From Oscillospiraceae bacterium (GTDB lineage Bacteria > Bacillota > Clostridia > Oscillospirales > Ruminococcaceae), in contig JAHHUD010000001.1 of the NCBI GenBank assembly GCA_020024185.1, positions 1 through 60,088 of the forward strand: a stretch of DNA of 60,088 nt. Reading direction: 5' to 3'. How positions within the stretch are numbered: position 1 is the stretch's first letter; every line of letters starts with the position of its first letter. The notes beneath the pieces are model-generated. The model did no database searches. It saw only the letters and a list, made by a program, of their open reading frames with translations, and had not been told where the DNA came from. Below are positions 33,543-43,292 of this stretch, piece after piece. The position numbers and the translations under genes are program-made.

Positions 33543-33887
33543 TTATTCCATTTCAACAGGTGTGCCATCAGCCCAAAGCTTATCAAGATTATAATATTCT
33601 CTTGCTTGTGGATGGAAAATATGCACAATAACAGTTTCATAATCAAGTAAAATCCAGTTTTTACTTTCATATCCTTCAACTCTTGCCGGTGTGATTTCAA
33701 GTTCTTTGTTAACCATAAAATCAACTTCATCAGCTAAAGATTTTACCTGTGTTGTGGAAGTACCTGTTGCAATAACAATATAATCTGTTACAACTGTAAG
33801 GTCATCAATTTTTATAATTTTTATATCCTGAGCTTTTTTATTATCAAGATATCCCGCTATTTTTTTTGAAAGTTCTAAACCGTTCAT
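33543..33887 (-). CDS. rsfS: Ribosomal silencing factor RsfS
   Basis: Binds ribosomal protein L14 and blocks subunit joining under starvation. The 114 residues carry the RsfS pattern: YIVIATGTSTTQVKSLADEV near 35-55, then GYESKNWILLDYETVIVHIFHPQAREYYNLDKLWAD to the end. It follows the LCP gene in the nadD-linked operon, matching the usual nadD-yqeK-rsfS order of Firmicutes. Shine-Dalgarno AAGGAG. Confidence 0.96.
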   Translation of the reverse strand: MNGLELSKKIAGYLDNKKAQDIKIIKIDDLTVVTDYIVIATGTSTTQVKSLADEVDFMVNKELEITPARVEGYESKNWILLDYETVIVHIFHPQAREYYNLDKLWADGTPVEME

Positions 33888-33909
33888 ATATTCTCCTTAA
33901 AATTCAAGT

Positions 33910-34983
33910 TTACTCACTTTTTGATAATAATTCACCAATATTTGTTACAGAAATTGGTGTTTGACCATAGTCTTTTGTAATTTCACCTTTGATTGGGTCT
34001 ATATTAAGTTTTTCAACCGGTTTTTGATGTGGTCTGAAATTATCATTAATAATTTGTAACCATTCATCTTGTGGAATTTCCAAAAGGTTTTGGTCTCTCA
34101 CAATAACACCACGTACACCTGGTTTGATAAGAGCCATATCTTCGTATTTTATATTCATAGCTGTTGCAGCAATAGATGCCATTCTGCTCCAGTGCATATC
34201 TGTTGTGATATAAGGTGTGTATCTTGGAAGAATTTTCAATGTATCGCTGATACCAAGTTCCTTAAAGTATTTAATAACAGCTGCATAGAAATATCCTTGA
34301 ACTTCAAGACGTTGCATATCGCTGCCACTGTAGTTTCTGTTTCTAACAATAGCTTCTGCTGTTTCACCACCAATATTATATGTGCCTGGCTCTGCAATTA
34401 CTGTATGTTCTTTGCCGTTTTTGTCCTTTGTTTTAACAGGATATGGTACATACATTGGCAAACCGTAGTCAATACCGTCAACAATTTTTATAAATGCCTC
34501 CATATCAAGTGTGACATAATGGTCAACTGAAAGTCCAAAACGCTCATTAAGTGTTGTAATAACATTCAAAATGCTATCTTTTTCTTTACCTGCTTGATAT
34601 ACGCCATTTATTTTTCCTGTTACGGAAGGTTCTCCAACATAAGTATCTCTTGGAATTTGCAAAGCTTTTATAGTTTTGCCTTTTACGTCCATTGTCACAT
34701 AAACAATAACGTCAGCCATATATCCACTTCTGCCTTGTTCATAGTCAAGACCACAAATAAGAATATTTACAACATCATCTTTAACTTCTTCTGCTGTTTT
34801 AATATTTTCCGGAATTTTTTCACCAGTATTAAACATACTTCCAATCATATTATCAACAGCAAATATTATTATTCCAACTGCAAATATCGCAATAAGACAT
34901 CCCAAAAGAACTTTTTTAGGGTTTGACTTTTTCTTTCTTCTTTTCTTATTATGTTGATTGCTTGTATTTCTTTTTTCGCTCAT
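33910..34983 (-). CDS. LytR-CpsA-Psr (LCP) family cell-wall polymer ligase
   Basis: LCP proteins transfer teichoic acids or polysaccharides from lipid carriers to peptidoglycan. A basic cytoplasmic N-terminus (1-27, many K/R) and one membrane segment (about 28-48) place the catalytic domain outside. The domain shows the family landmarks ILICGLDYE with a following R, IPRDTYV near 125 and VRNRNYSGSDMQRLEVQ near 215, which contain the pyrophosphate-binding arginines. It has 357 residues. It lies between nadD/yqeK and rsfS, where an LCP gene is common in Clostridia. Which polymer it attaches is unknown. Confidence 0.92.
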   Translation of the reverse strand: MSEKRNTSNQHNKKRRKKKSNPKKVLLGCLIAIFAVGIIIFAVDNMIGSMFNTGEKIPENIKTAEEVKDDVVNILICGLDYEQGRSGYMADVIVYVTMDVKGKTIKALQIPRDTYVGEPSVTGKINGVYQAGKEKDSILNVITTLNERFGLSVDHYVTLDMEAFIKIVDGIDYGLPMYVPYPVKTKDKNGKEHTVIAEPGTYNIGGETAEAIVRNRNYSGSDMQRLEVQGYFYAAVIKYFKELGISDTLKILPRYTPYITTDMHWSRMASIAATAMNIKYEDMALIKPGVRGVIVRDQNLLEIPQDEWLQIINDNFRPHQKPVEKLNIDPIKGEITKDYGQTPISVTNIGELLSKSE

Positions 34984-34998
34984 ATTGTCCTCCTTAAA

Positions 34999-36174
34999 CT
35001 ATGAATTTAACAGTTTTTCAAAATATTCTAACGCTTGTACACTGTCTAAATCCACAGCATTTCCTTTAGACTGCACCCATTCAATAGAGTGTTTAAGACT
35101 TTCACACATAGCTTTATCAAGATTTTCTCTCGCAATAGATAAAAGGTATTCTTTTTTATCAAATTTTCTTTCTGCACATAGCATATCAGCAAGATAAATT
35201 ATTTTTTCAATATCTTGCATTTCACTTCTTCCACATGTGTGACTTCTCAATGCCCACAAGATTTCTTTATCTTTTATTTTAAGCTCTTTTTCAGCATAAT
35301 CAGCCGCTGCAAAACCATGTAATGTTTGTAATGGCTTAATATGTGTATTCTGCATTATATCACTTTGCTGGGTTCTATGCAACAAAATATCATTAGATGC
35401 ATATTTCAATATATCGTGTAACAGTGCAGAAATTCTAAGTTTGTCAGTATCAACATGATAAATTTGTCCAAGTTCAACTGCAAGTTTTTCAACATTAAGA
35501 GTATGCTGGTATCTTTTTTCATCCAACATAAGTTTTGCCAAAAGTTTTGATGTGCCTTTTAATCTTTCTGTTTCATCACTTGAATATATTTTATTTTCTA
35601 TTACAATTTTATTTACATTTTCTGGCAAAATATCATTTAAGTTTATATTATCATGTATTTTTTCTCGATAATCGGAGGAAGATGCTGGTACAATATCATT
35701 TTTAATAATATGTATTTTTGCACCATTTTGTGTCAGTTTTTCAGCTTCAATTTGCATTATTCTTTCGACTTTGTTTTCTCTTGCAAAAGCTAAAATCGTA
35801 CAATTTTTGATTATATAATCAATGTTTTTCCAAGTTTTAAGATTTATAAGGCTATCTGAGCCTATAAGCATAAAAATCTCTGGATTATCATATTTTTCCT
35901 GCAAATATTGCAATGTAAGATATGTGTAATTATCTTTAAAACTTATTCCCTCATAATCACATATCTCAATATTTTCTGCTATATTACAAAAAGCCTCTTT
36001 TGCCATATAAACTCTTACATCAAACGGAGCAATGCAATTGTTTTTATGTGTTGGAGTACCTGTTGGTATCACCAAAACTTTATCAAAATCCGTGTATTGT
36101 ATAGCTTTTTTGAGTATTGAAACATGTCCTTTATGTGGAGGGTCAAAAGCTCCTCCAAATATCAAAATTTTCAT
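34999..36174 (-). CDS. nadD: Nicotinate-nucleotide adenylyltransferase fused to YqeK HD hydrolase
   Basis: One reading frame joins two enzymes that are separate neighbouring genes in Bacillus. Residues 1 to about 200 are NadD (NAD synthesis), with GGAFDPPHKGH giving the HxGH site H14-H17 and later SSSDYR near 165. Residues about 205-391 are YqeK, an HD-domain phosphohydrolase acting on Ap4A-type dinucleotides, with HTLNV near 222 and LLHDILKY near 252. The ATG at 36174 is preceded by GGAG at 7 bases; the longer frame (TTG at 36186) is not supported. No stop or slippery run separates the halves. Confidence 0.92.
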   Translation of the reverse strand: MKILIFGGAFDPPHKGHVSILKKAIQYTDFDKVLVIPTGTPTHKNNCIAPFDVRVYMAKEAFCNIAENIEICDYEGISFKDNYTYLTLQYLQEKYDNPEIFMLIGSDSLINLKTWKNIDYIIKNCTILAFARENKVERIMQIEAEKLTQNGAKIHIIKNDIVPASSSDYREKIHDNINLNDILPENVNKIVIENKIYSSDETERLKGTSKLLAKLMLDEKRYQHTLNVEKLAVELGQIYHVDTDKLRISALLHDILKYASNDILLHRTQQSDIMQNTHIKPLQTLHGFAAADYAEKELKIKDKEILWALRSHTCGRSEMQDIEKIIYLADMLCAERKFDKKEYLLSIARENLDKAMCESLKHSIEWVQSKGNAVDLDSVQALEYFEKLLNS

Positions 36175-36209
36175 GATAAACTCCAAATTTATAACTTTAT
36201 ATACTTAAT

Positions 36210-36500
36210 TTATATATCGTATTGTGAATCTTTATCTTTTTTAAGAAACAAAACAAATTTTGAGCCAATAACTTGTACGGAATCACAGCCAATCATTTGA
36301 CAAAGAAGATTTGCAGCTTCTTTTGAAGTATTTGGGCAAGTGTCAAGGACACGGCATTTGATAAGTTCTCTTGCCATAAGTGCAGTTTTTATTGCCTGTG
36401 CAGTTTCTTCTGTAACACCACTTTTACCTATTTGAAAAATTGTATCCATATGTTGAGCCTGACCACGAAGGTATGCTCTCTGTTTTGAATTTAAACTCAT
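36210..36500 (-). CDS. yhbY: YhbY/CRM-domain RNA-binding protein
   Basis: Small KH-like RNA-binding protein (96 residues) associated with the 50S subunit. It starts with LNSKQRAYLRGQAQHMDTIFQIGKSG, and the GKSGVTEE segment is the family GxxG-type loop. AGAGG precedes the ATG. It lies between rdgB (12-base gap) and nadD/yqeK, the common Firmicute order. Confidence 0.95.
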   Translation of the reverse strand: MSLNSKQRAYLRGQAQHMDTIFQIGKSGVTEETAQAIKTALMARELIKCRVLDTCPNTSKEAANLLCQMIGCDSVQVIGSKFVLFLKKDKDSQYDI

Positions 36501-36512
36501 AATTATCCTCTT

Positions 36513-37097
36513 TTAAATAAAATTTTTAATTTCTTCTTTTAATTTTCTAAGTGCCTGCCCTCTATGGCTTATTGCGTCTTTATCTTGTGGGCTCATTTGT
36601 GAATAGCTTTTATCTTTAACCATAAAAACCGGGTCATACCCAAATCCACCTTCACCTATTCTTTCTGTTGCAATCCAACCTTCACAAGTTCCACGACAAA
36701 CTGTATGTCTGCCATCTGGCATATAAAGACAAACTGCACTTACAAATCTTGCATTTCTCTCTTCTTTTGGAATACCCTCAAGAATTTCAAGAAGTTTATC
36801 TATATTATCATCATCTGTTGCATTTTCTCCGGCATATCTTGCTGTAAAAACACCGGGTGCGCCATTCAAAGCATCAACCTCAAGACCACTATCATCACTT
36901 ATTGTTGGAAGATTTGACATTTGTGCAATTGTTCTGGCTTTTATAATTGCATTTTCCTCAAATGTTGTTCCATCTTCTTCAATTTCCACATCTATGCCAA
37001 GTTCTTTGAGTGTTTTTGCCTGTATATCAAAAGAATTTAATATACGCTGTATTTCTTTAAGCTTTTTCTGATTATTTGTTGCAACTGCAAAAACCAT
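36513..37097 (-). CDS. rdgB: XTP/dITP diphosphatase
   Basis: Removes non-canonical purine triphosphates from the nucleotide pool. It opens with VFAVATNNQKKLKEI (substrate loop), and DDSGLEVDAL near residue 69 and the FGYDPVF segment near 150 are diagnostic. I start it at 37097 (194 residues): GGAG lies 9 bases upstream and one base separates it from the ftsY stop. The longer frame to 37211 would overlap ftsY and add 38 unrelated residues. Confidence 0.94.
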   Translation of the reverse strand: MVFAVATNNQKKLKEIQRILNSFDIQAKTLKELGIDVEIEEDGTTFEENAIIKARTIAQMSNLPTISDDSGLEVDALNGAPGVFTARYAGENATDDDNIDKLLEILEGIPKEERNARFVSAVCLYMPDGRHTVCRGTCEGWIATERIGEGGFGYDPVFMVKDKSYSQMSPQDKDAISHRGQALRKLKEEIKNFI

Positions 37098-37098
37098 A

Positions 37099-38019
37099 TT
37101 ATTCATCTCCTTTTTCAAGGCTGAAAAGTGTGTTTGAAAATTCTTTTGCATCAAAGAATAACAAGTCATCGATACTTTCACCAACACCCACAAAACGCAC
37201 TGGAATACCAAGTTTTTTCTTTATAGAAATAACACTGCCACCTTTGGCTGTGCCGTCAAGTTTTGTAAGAATAATACCTGTTGCCTCTGCTGCTGAAATA
37301 AATTCTTTTGCCTGAAAAATAGCATTTTGTCCTGTAATAGCTTCCAAAACAAGCAAAGTTTCAACACTTGCAGTTTCGCTTGCTTTTCTGATTACTCTTG
37401 TTATTTTGCTAAGCTCTGCCATAAGATTTTTCTTGTTGTGCAGTCTGCCTGCTGTATCGCAGATAACAATATCATAATTTTCGTTTTTAGCTTTCTCAAC
37501 AGCTTCAAATATAACAGAAGATGGGTCTGCACCTTCGTCTTTCATTACAATATCAACGCCACTTCTTTCTGCCCACTGGTTAAGCTGGCTTGCTGCTGCT
37601 GCACGGAATGTATCACCTGCTGCAAGCAAAACTTTTTTACCCTGTTTTTTATAAAGATTTGCAAGTTTGCCTATTGATGTTGTCTTACCAACACCATTTA
37701 CACCTATTACAAGTATAACTGCCGGCTGTCCGGATAAATCAAATTCTTTATCTGTTCCAAGCAAATCTTCGATAATTTCACGCATTATAACAACAACTTC
37801 TTCACCTGTTTTTGCTTTGCGTTTTCTTGCTTGTGATTTAAGTTGGTCACAAAGATATTCACTTACATCATAACCAACATCAGCCATTATAAGCTGTTCG
37901 AGCAATTCATCATAAAGTTCATCTGTTAAAGGAGTAGAAATAATTGTCTTTGTGATAGAGTCAAATATACTTTCCTTTGTTTTTTTAAGGCCAATGCCTA
38001 ATTTTTCAAAAAATCCCAT
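37099..38019 (-). CDS. ftsY: Signal recognition particle receptor FtsY
   Basis: SRP receptor GTPase that docks ribosomes at the membrane. The NG domain fills nearly the whole 306 residues: helical N domain (about 1-95), P-loop GVNGVGKTT near 108, DTAGRL near 188 and TKLDGTAKGG near 250. The long acidic A domain of E. coli FtsY is absent, as is usual in Firmicutes; a short N-terminal helix would mediate membrane contact. It directly follows smc (9-base gap), a conserved pair. Confidence 0.97.
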   Translation of the reverse strand: MGFFEKLGIGLKKTKESIFDSITKTIISTPLTDELYDELLEQLIMADVGYDVSEYLCDQLKSQARKRKAKTGEEVVVIMREIIEDLLGTDKEFDLSGQPAVILVIGVNGVGKTTSIGKLANLYKKQGKKVLLAAGDTFRAAAASQLNQWAERSGVDIVMKDEGADPSSVIFEAVEKAKNENYDIVICDTAGRLHNKKNLMAELSKITRVIRKASETASVETLLVLEAITGQNAIFQAKEFISAAEATGIILTKLDGTAKGGSVISIKKKLGIPVRFVGVGESIDDLLFFDAKEFSNTLFSLEKGDE

Positions 38020-38028
38020 AATTACCTC

Positions 38029-41000
38029 TTAGTTAATCAATGATGGAGAAATATTGTTTACATCAAGTTTAAGCAATTTTGAAATACCGTCATCTTGCAT
38101 TGTAACACCATACAACACATCTGCTGATTCCATTGTGCCACGACGGTGTGTAATAACTATGAACTGTGTAAAGTCTGAAATATTATGAATATAATTTGCA
38201 TATCTGGTAACATTTGCATCGTCCAAAGCAGCTTCAATTTCGTCCAAAATACAAAATGGTGATGGATTATGTGCCAAAATTGCAAAATAAATTGAAATAG
38301 CTACAAGTGACTGCTCACCACCGGAAAGTGCAGCAAGACTTTTTATAACTTTACCCGGTGGGCTAACTTGAATATCAACACCACTTTCCAAAATATTTTC
38401 TGGGTCAGTGAGAATAAGCTGTGCAGAGCCACCACCAAAAAGTTCTCTGAATATTCTGTCAAAGTTTTTATTTATGAAATGGAAGCTTTCTGCAAACAAA
38501 GCTTTCATCTCTCCATTAAGACTTGCTATAAGTTTAGAAAGTTGCTGTTTTGAATCTTCCAAATCTTTCAGTTGTGATTTTAAGAAATTATATTTTTCAG
38601 ATACTTCTTTATATTCTTCAATAGCACTTACATTTACATTGCCTAGACGTTTAATTGCATTTTTCACTGCTGAAAGGTCTTTTCTTAGCTGATTTTCGTC
38701 ATCAAATTCAACCGCAAACTGACTAGCTGTCTGGACAGTAAGTTCATATTCTTCCCAAAGTTTTTGGATTATGTCATCATAAACAGTTTCCATATTGGTA
38801 ATTTTCTCACCAATTTTTGTTATCTGATTAGATAATCCGATTTTTTCTTCATTGAGAGTTTTAATTTCTGTATTTATTTTTGTTCTTTCTTGCTCAATTT
38901 CAAATCTTAGCTTAATAAAGTCTTTGCTCTGTTCCTCTATATTTTTAATACTATTTTTAAGCTGTAAAACAGACTCTATAATTTGCTGAACATTATTTTT
39001 TCTTTGTTCAATTCTGTTTTCAATTTCTTTAATATTGTTTATTATATTTTGTTTTTTCTCTTGACTATTTTGGCTTTGTTGACAAAGTTGGTTAAAGTTA
39101 TTTTCCAAAAGTGAAATATCACCGCTAATTTTAACAATATCAAGTTTTACTTGCTGTAATTGTATATTGAGTTGATTTTGTTTTTCCTGTGCATTTTCAT
39201 CAACTTTACCAATACTTTCAATTTCATCAATAACTTTTGCAAGATTTTCTTCACATTCTTTAATTGTATTGTTGAAAACTTTTTCTCTTTCAGTATTAGA
39301 TTTAATAACATTATTTGCATTTTTAATAATGTTTTCATACATTTCTATACTGTTTTCATACTGAGTTGCCTGTTGCGTAAACTTTGCAAGTTCAATATTA
39401 CAATCATTTTTGTCATTTTGTAATATTTCTATCTCTGCATCGCAACCTTCAATTTGACTGTTTAATAAATCAGCTTCTTGTTTGATTTTATCTGCCTGTC
39501 TAACAATTTCTTCTTCATCTGCTTTAAGCTTTTCAAGATATTCTTTGAGTTTCTCAATCTCTCCTTTACGAGAGAAAAGCCCTGCACTTTTGTTCATACT
39601 ACCACCTGTAAATGAACCGCCGGCATTTATCTGCTGTCCGTCCATAGTTACAATTTTAAAGCGATAGTTAAGCTGTTTTGCAAGTTTTGATGCCATATTT
39701 ATATCTTGTGTAATAATTGTTCTTGCAAGCAAATTTGAAATGATATTATTATACCTGCTGTCAGCAGTAATAACTTTATCTGCTGTTGTTGCCCATTCAG
39801 GCAATTTTTCATTAAATAAAGCTGGCTTAACTGTATCCAATGGCAAAAATGTTGCTCTGCCACCCTTATTTGTTTTAAGATATTCAATTGCATGTTTTGC
39901 AGCAGTTTCATTTTCAACAACAATGTTCTGCAACGCATATCCCAAAGCAATTTCAACTGCTGTTTCATAACCTTTTTTTACATCAATAAGCTGTGCAACA
40001 GTGCCTTCTATACCCTGTAAAGCACCTTTTTTACCCATGTTAAGAACTGTTTTAACACTGTGCTGAAAACCTTCAAGGTTATTTTCCATATCAGTAAGCA
40101 ATCTAATTCTGTTTTGAGTATCACGCTGTTTTTCACTGTTTTGATTTTGATTAAAATTAGATTTTGAAAGTTTTTCTTTTACTGATGACAGTTTTATTGC
40201 TATACCGTTTTTTATATTTATATTTTTGTTAATGTTTTCATCAGCATCATCAATAAATCCTTTAAGCTCATTAATTTGACTATTAACACTTGAAAGATAA
40301 TTTTTTGTAGTTTCTATATCTTTTTGAGCTTTTTCAGATGTTTGCATAACAGATTGATTTTGTGTTTGAATTCCCACAAGGTTCATTCTGCTATCTTGTA
40401 TTTTTGCTTTTAATTGATTTTCTTTTTCAATTAAAGTACCTTTTTGACTATCAGATGATTTTGCATTTTCTGTAATAACACCAATATCTTTTTCCAATTT
40501 TTCTTGTTTTGAAAAAAGCTGTTGTTTCTCATCTTTTTTATTTTCAATATCTTTTATTATAGCTTGCTTTTGATTTTCTGTTTGTTCTTGAGATTGAGAA
40601 AAAAGATTAAGTTCATTATTAAGTTCTGAAATTTTTTGAACATCATATTGTTCTTGGTTTTCAAGAACAGCTTTTTCGGCATTTTTATCAGCAATTGTCT
40701 GTTCAGTATTTCTTATTTCAGTTTGGTTTAATTCGCCTTTTCTAATAAGGTCATTACTTTCAAAATATCTTTTTTCTATGTATTCCTCTTTTTTCTTTAT
40801 ACTGTCTTGAACACAGTCAAAATCAGACTGAAAAATTTCCATTTTTCTTTGCTGTTCACGAATAAGAGCTTTATTTTTTTCGACAGTAGAAAGCCACAAA
40901 GAAATTTCCATTTCTTTTTTCTTTTCAGAAAGTGCTACAAATTCTTTTGCTTTTTCACTTTCTTTTTCAAGAGGTCCAACACGCTCTTCAAGACCTATAA

Positions 41001-41586
41001 GAATATCCATAAGACGCACAATATTTTCTTGTGCACTATTTAATTTTTTCTCTGCCTCATTTTTTTTGTATCTAAACTTTGATATACCAGATGCTTCTTC
41101 AAAAATTTCTCGTCTATTTTCTGGCTTTGATGTTACAATTTGGCTTATTTTACCCTGTCCAACAATAGAATATCCGCTTTTACCAAGCCCTGTATCCAAA
41201 AATAATTCATAAATATCTTTAAGTCTTACACGGTTGGAATTTATAAAATATTCGCCTTCTCCACCACGATAATATTTTCTTGTAACAATAACTTCATCTG
41301 TATCCATATCAAAGCTTCGGTCAGTGTTATCAAGAACAAGGCTTACACTTGCAAATCCCATAGGCCCACGATGACTTGTACCACCAAAAATGATATCTTC
41401 CATCTTGCCTGTTGCACGAAGTTCTTTACCACTGGTTTCACCCAAAACCCAGCGAATAGCATCGCTTATATTACTTTTACCACTTCCGTTTGGTCCAATA
41501 ACTGCTGTCATACCCTTGTCAAAGGTTATTCTTGTTTTATCCGGAAATGATTTAAAACCATAAAGTTCTATTGCTTTTAAATACAC
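38029..41586 (-). CDS. smc: Chromosome segregation protein SMC
   Basis: Core of the bacterial condensin that organises the chromosome together with ScpA/ScpB (not in this window). The N-terminal Walker A is GPNGSGKSN (32-40). Long coiled coils (about 170-500 and 680-1010) flank a hinge (about 510-660, with GGRATFLPL). The C-terminal head has the signature LSGGEQSLVA and Walker B FCILDEIEAALDD. Full length at 1185 residues. It starts with GTG, with AAGGGG upstream. It follows the radical SAM gene by 15 bases. Confidence 0.97.
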   Translation of the reverse strand: MYLKAIELYGFKSFPDKTRITFDKGMTAVIGPNGSGKSNISDAIRWVLGETSGKELRATGKMEDIIFGGTSHRGPMGFASVSLVLDNTDRSFDMDTDEVIVTRKYYRGGEGEYFINSNRVRLKDIYELFLDTGLGKSGYSIVGQGKISQIVTSKPENRREIFEEASGISKFRYKKNEAEKKLNSAQENIVRLMDILIGLEERVGPLEKESEKAKEFVALSEKKKEMEISLWLSTVEKNKALIREQQRKMEIFQSDFDCVQDSIKKKEEYIEKRYFESNDLIRKGELNQTEIRNTEQTIADKNAEKAVLENQEQYDVQKISELNNELNLFSQSQEQTENQKQAIIKDIENKKDEKQQLFSKQEKLEKDIGVITENAKSSDSQKGTLIEKENQLKAKIQDSRMNLVGIQTQNQSVMQTSEKAQKDIETTKNYLSSVNSQINELKGFIDDADENINKNINIKNGIAIKLSSVKEKLSKSNFNQNQNSEKQRDTQNRIRLLTDMENNLEGFQHSVKTVLNMGKKGALQGIEGTVAQLIDVKKGYETAVEIALGYALQNIVVENETAAKHAIEYLKTNKGGRATFLPLDTVKPALFNEKLPEWATTADKVITADSRYNNIISNLLARTIITQDINMASKLAKQLNYRFKIVTMDGQQINAGGSFTGGSMNKSAGLFSRKGEIEKLKEYLEKLKADEEEIVRQADKIKQEADLLNSQIEGCDAEIEILQNDKNDCNIELAKFTQQATQYENSIEMYENIIKNANNVIKSNTEREKVFNNTIKECEENLAKVIDEIESIGKVDENAQEKQNQLNIQLQQVKLDIVKISGDISLLENNFNQLCQQSQNSQEKKQNIINNIKEIENRIEQRKNNVQQIIESVLQLKNSIKNIEEQSKDFIKLRFEIEQERTKINTEIKTLNEEKIGLSNQITKIGEKITNMETVYDDIIQKLWEEYELTVQTASQFAVEFDDENQLRKDLSAVKNAIKRLGNVNVSAIEEYKEVSEKYNFLKSQLKDLEDSKQQLSKLIASLNGEMKALFAESFHFINKNFDRIFRELFGGGSAQLILTDPENILESGVDIQVSPPGKVIKSLAALSGGEQSLVAISIYFAILAHNPSPFCILDEIEAALDDANVTRYANYIHNISDFTQFIVITHRRGTMESADVLYGVTMQDDGISKLLKLDVNNISPSLIN

Positions 41587-41601
41587 TTATATTCCCCTTG
41601 C

Positions 41602-42603
41602 TTATATTGTATGCAAAATAAATTGTCCTTTTTTTATCTGTTCATCTGCTTGTATTTGTGCATTATATCCAAGCTGTGACAATCTATGTATATTTGTGTT
41701 TTTCTGTCCTTTCCATTGTGAAAGTTCTTTTGCGTTAACTTTTATTATAATATTTTTATTATTAACATTTGTTAACTTACCTTTAATTTTCTCAAAGCAT
41801 AACTTTGAAATACAAAGTTCCCTGAAAGCAGGATGATAAGGTCCTGCAATAATTTTTTCTTCCATACCGTTATCGGCATGAAGTCCCATTTTTATAATCT
41901 TTATATTGTTTTGGTTAAATATATCCATAAGCCTTGCACATATATCCACTGTATCTTCCAAAGATGGTGGAATATATTCTCCACTTAAAAACTTTTGTTC
42001 TAATAAAGTATTTTTAAGCGTAACTGTTGGATAAATTCTTACTGTATCCGGTTTTAATTTCACAAATTTATTTGCTGTATCAATGGCATATTCCATATAA
42101 TCTTTTTGTCCATAAAGTCCGGTCATCATCTGTAAACCAAGTGAAAATCCATATTCTTTTATAAGCTTAGACGCATTTTCCACATCAGCTTGAGTATGCC
42201 CTCTATGATTTATCATAAGCACATCGTCCTGCATACTTTGTGCACCAAGCTCTATACTTGTAACGCCATATGTTTTTAAAATTTCCAAAATCTCTTTATC
42301 AATACAGTCCGGTCTTGTTGAAATTCTTATTCCGCTTGCTCTGCCTAATTTTACAAAGCTAAATGCAACTTGTAAAAGCGAAATCATATAACTTCTTTCA
42401 ATTGCTGTAAAACTTCCTCCAAAAAAAGCAATCTCATAATCTTTGCCATTTTCTTTTGGTAAAAACTGTTCACATATATCAAAAACTTCTTGTGGAGTTG
42501 GTGGATTTTGTTTTCCGCTTATACTTCTCTGGTCACAAAAAGAACATTGATTTGGACATCCCTCATGAGGGACAAAGATTGATAAATTCTTATGTTTATT
42601 CAT
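41602..42603 (-). CDS. Elp3-like radical SAM protein
   Basis: Radical SAM protein with the cluster motif CPNQCSFC (residues 16, 20 and 23) after FVPHEG. An AFFGGSFTAI motif, an STRPDCID segment typical of the Elp3/YhcC-like group, and a short C-terminal domain are also visible. The acetyltransferase domain of true Elp3 is missing. Clostridia frequently carry this gene between rnc and smc, but its substrate is not established to my knowledge. GGAGGG precedes the ATG. It has 333 residues. Confidence 0.88.
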   Translation of the reverse strand: MNKHKNLSIFVPHEGCPNQCSFCDQRSISGKQNPPTPQEVFDICEQFLPKENGKDYEIAFFGGSFTAIERSYMISLLQVAFSFVKLGRASGIRISTRPDCIDKEILEILKTYGVTSIELGAQSMQDDVLMINHRGHTQADVENASKLIKEYGFSLGLQMMTGLYGQKDYMEYAIDTANKFVKLKPDTVRIYPTVTLKNTLLEQKFLSGEYIPPSLEDTVDICARLMDIFNQNNIKIIKMGLHADNGMEEKIIAGPYHPAFRELCISKLCFEKIKGKLTNVNNKNIIIKVNAKELSQWKGQKNTNIHRLSQLGYNAQIQADEQIKKGQFILHTI

Positions 42604-42620
42604 AGTGTCCCTCCTAAATT

Positions 42621-43292
42621 CTAATACTTAAAACTATATCCCATAAGAACCAACGCTTCTTTTGCTGCTTGTTGTTCTGCCTGTTTTTTGCTTCTTCCCA
42701 CACCTTTTCCTATTGGGTTTGAATTAAGGTGAACTTCCACAGTAAAGCTTTTATCATGGTCCGGCCCATTTTCATCAACTACAATATAGCTCAATCTTTC
42801 ACCAGGATTTTTTTGTATAATTTCTTGCAAAACTGTTTTAAAATCCTGCAAATGCAAATCTGTATCATTTAAAAATCTTAGAATAAACGGTTTTGCACTT
42901 TCAATGCCACCATCAAGAAATATTGCACCTATAACAGCTTCAAATGCGTCTGCCAAAATTGATGGACGCTCTCTTCCTCCGGTACTTTCTTCTCCTTTAC
43001 CCAAAAACAAAAAATTTCCCATTTCTATTTGTTTTGAATAAACAGCAAGTGCTTCTTCACAAACAAGAGATGCTCGTTTTTTGCTCATTTTACCTTCAGG
43101 CATATCTGGATTTTCAGTATAAAGCTTTTCACTTGTTACAAGCTGCAAAACTGCATCACCCAAAAATTCAAGTCTTTCGTTATACTGTGTGTGTCCTTTA
43201 GTTTCATTTGCATAAGAAGAGTGAGTAAGTGCAAGTTTTAGCAAATCTTTATTTTTAAATGTATATCCGATATTATCTTCAAATCTGGTCAT
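42621..43292 (-). CDS. rnc: Ribonuclease III
   Basis: Double-strand-specific endoribonuclease for rRNA and mRNA processing. The signature NERLEFLGDAVLQL (near 38-51) carries the catalytic acids, with the second site in LADAFEAVIGAIFLDGG (near 112). A C-terminal double-stranded-RNA-binding domain covers about 155-223. The gene begins directly at the plsX stop (TAAATG), so the two are tightly coupled. It has 223 residues. Confidence 0.97.
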   Translation of the reverse strand: MTRFEDNIGYTFKNKDLLKLALTHSSYANETKGHTQYNERLEFLGDAVLQLVTSEKLYTENPDMPEGKMSKKRASLVCEEALAVYSKQIEMGNFLFLGKGEESTGGRERPSILADAFEAVIGAIFLDGGIESAKPFILRFLNDTDLHLQDFKTVLQEIIQKNPGERLSYIVVDENGPDHDKSFTVEVHLNSNPIGKGVGRSKKQAEQQAAKEALVLMGYSFKY

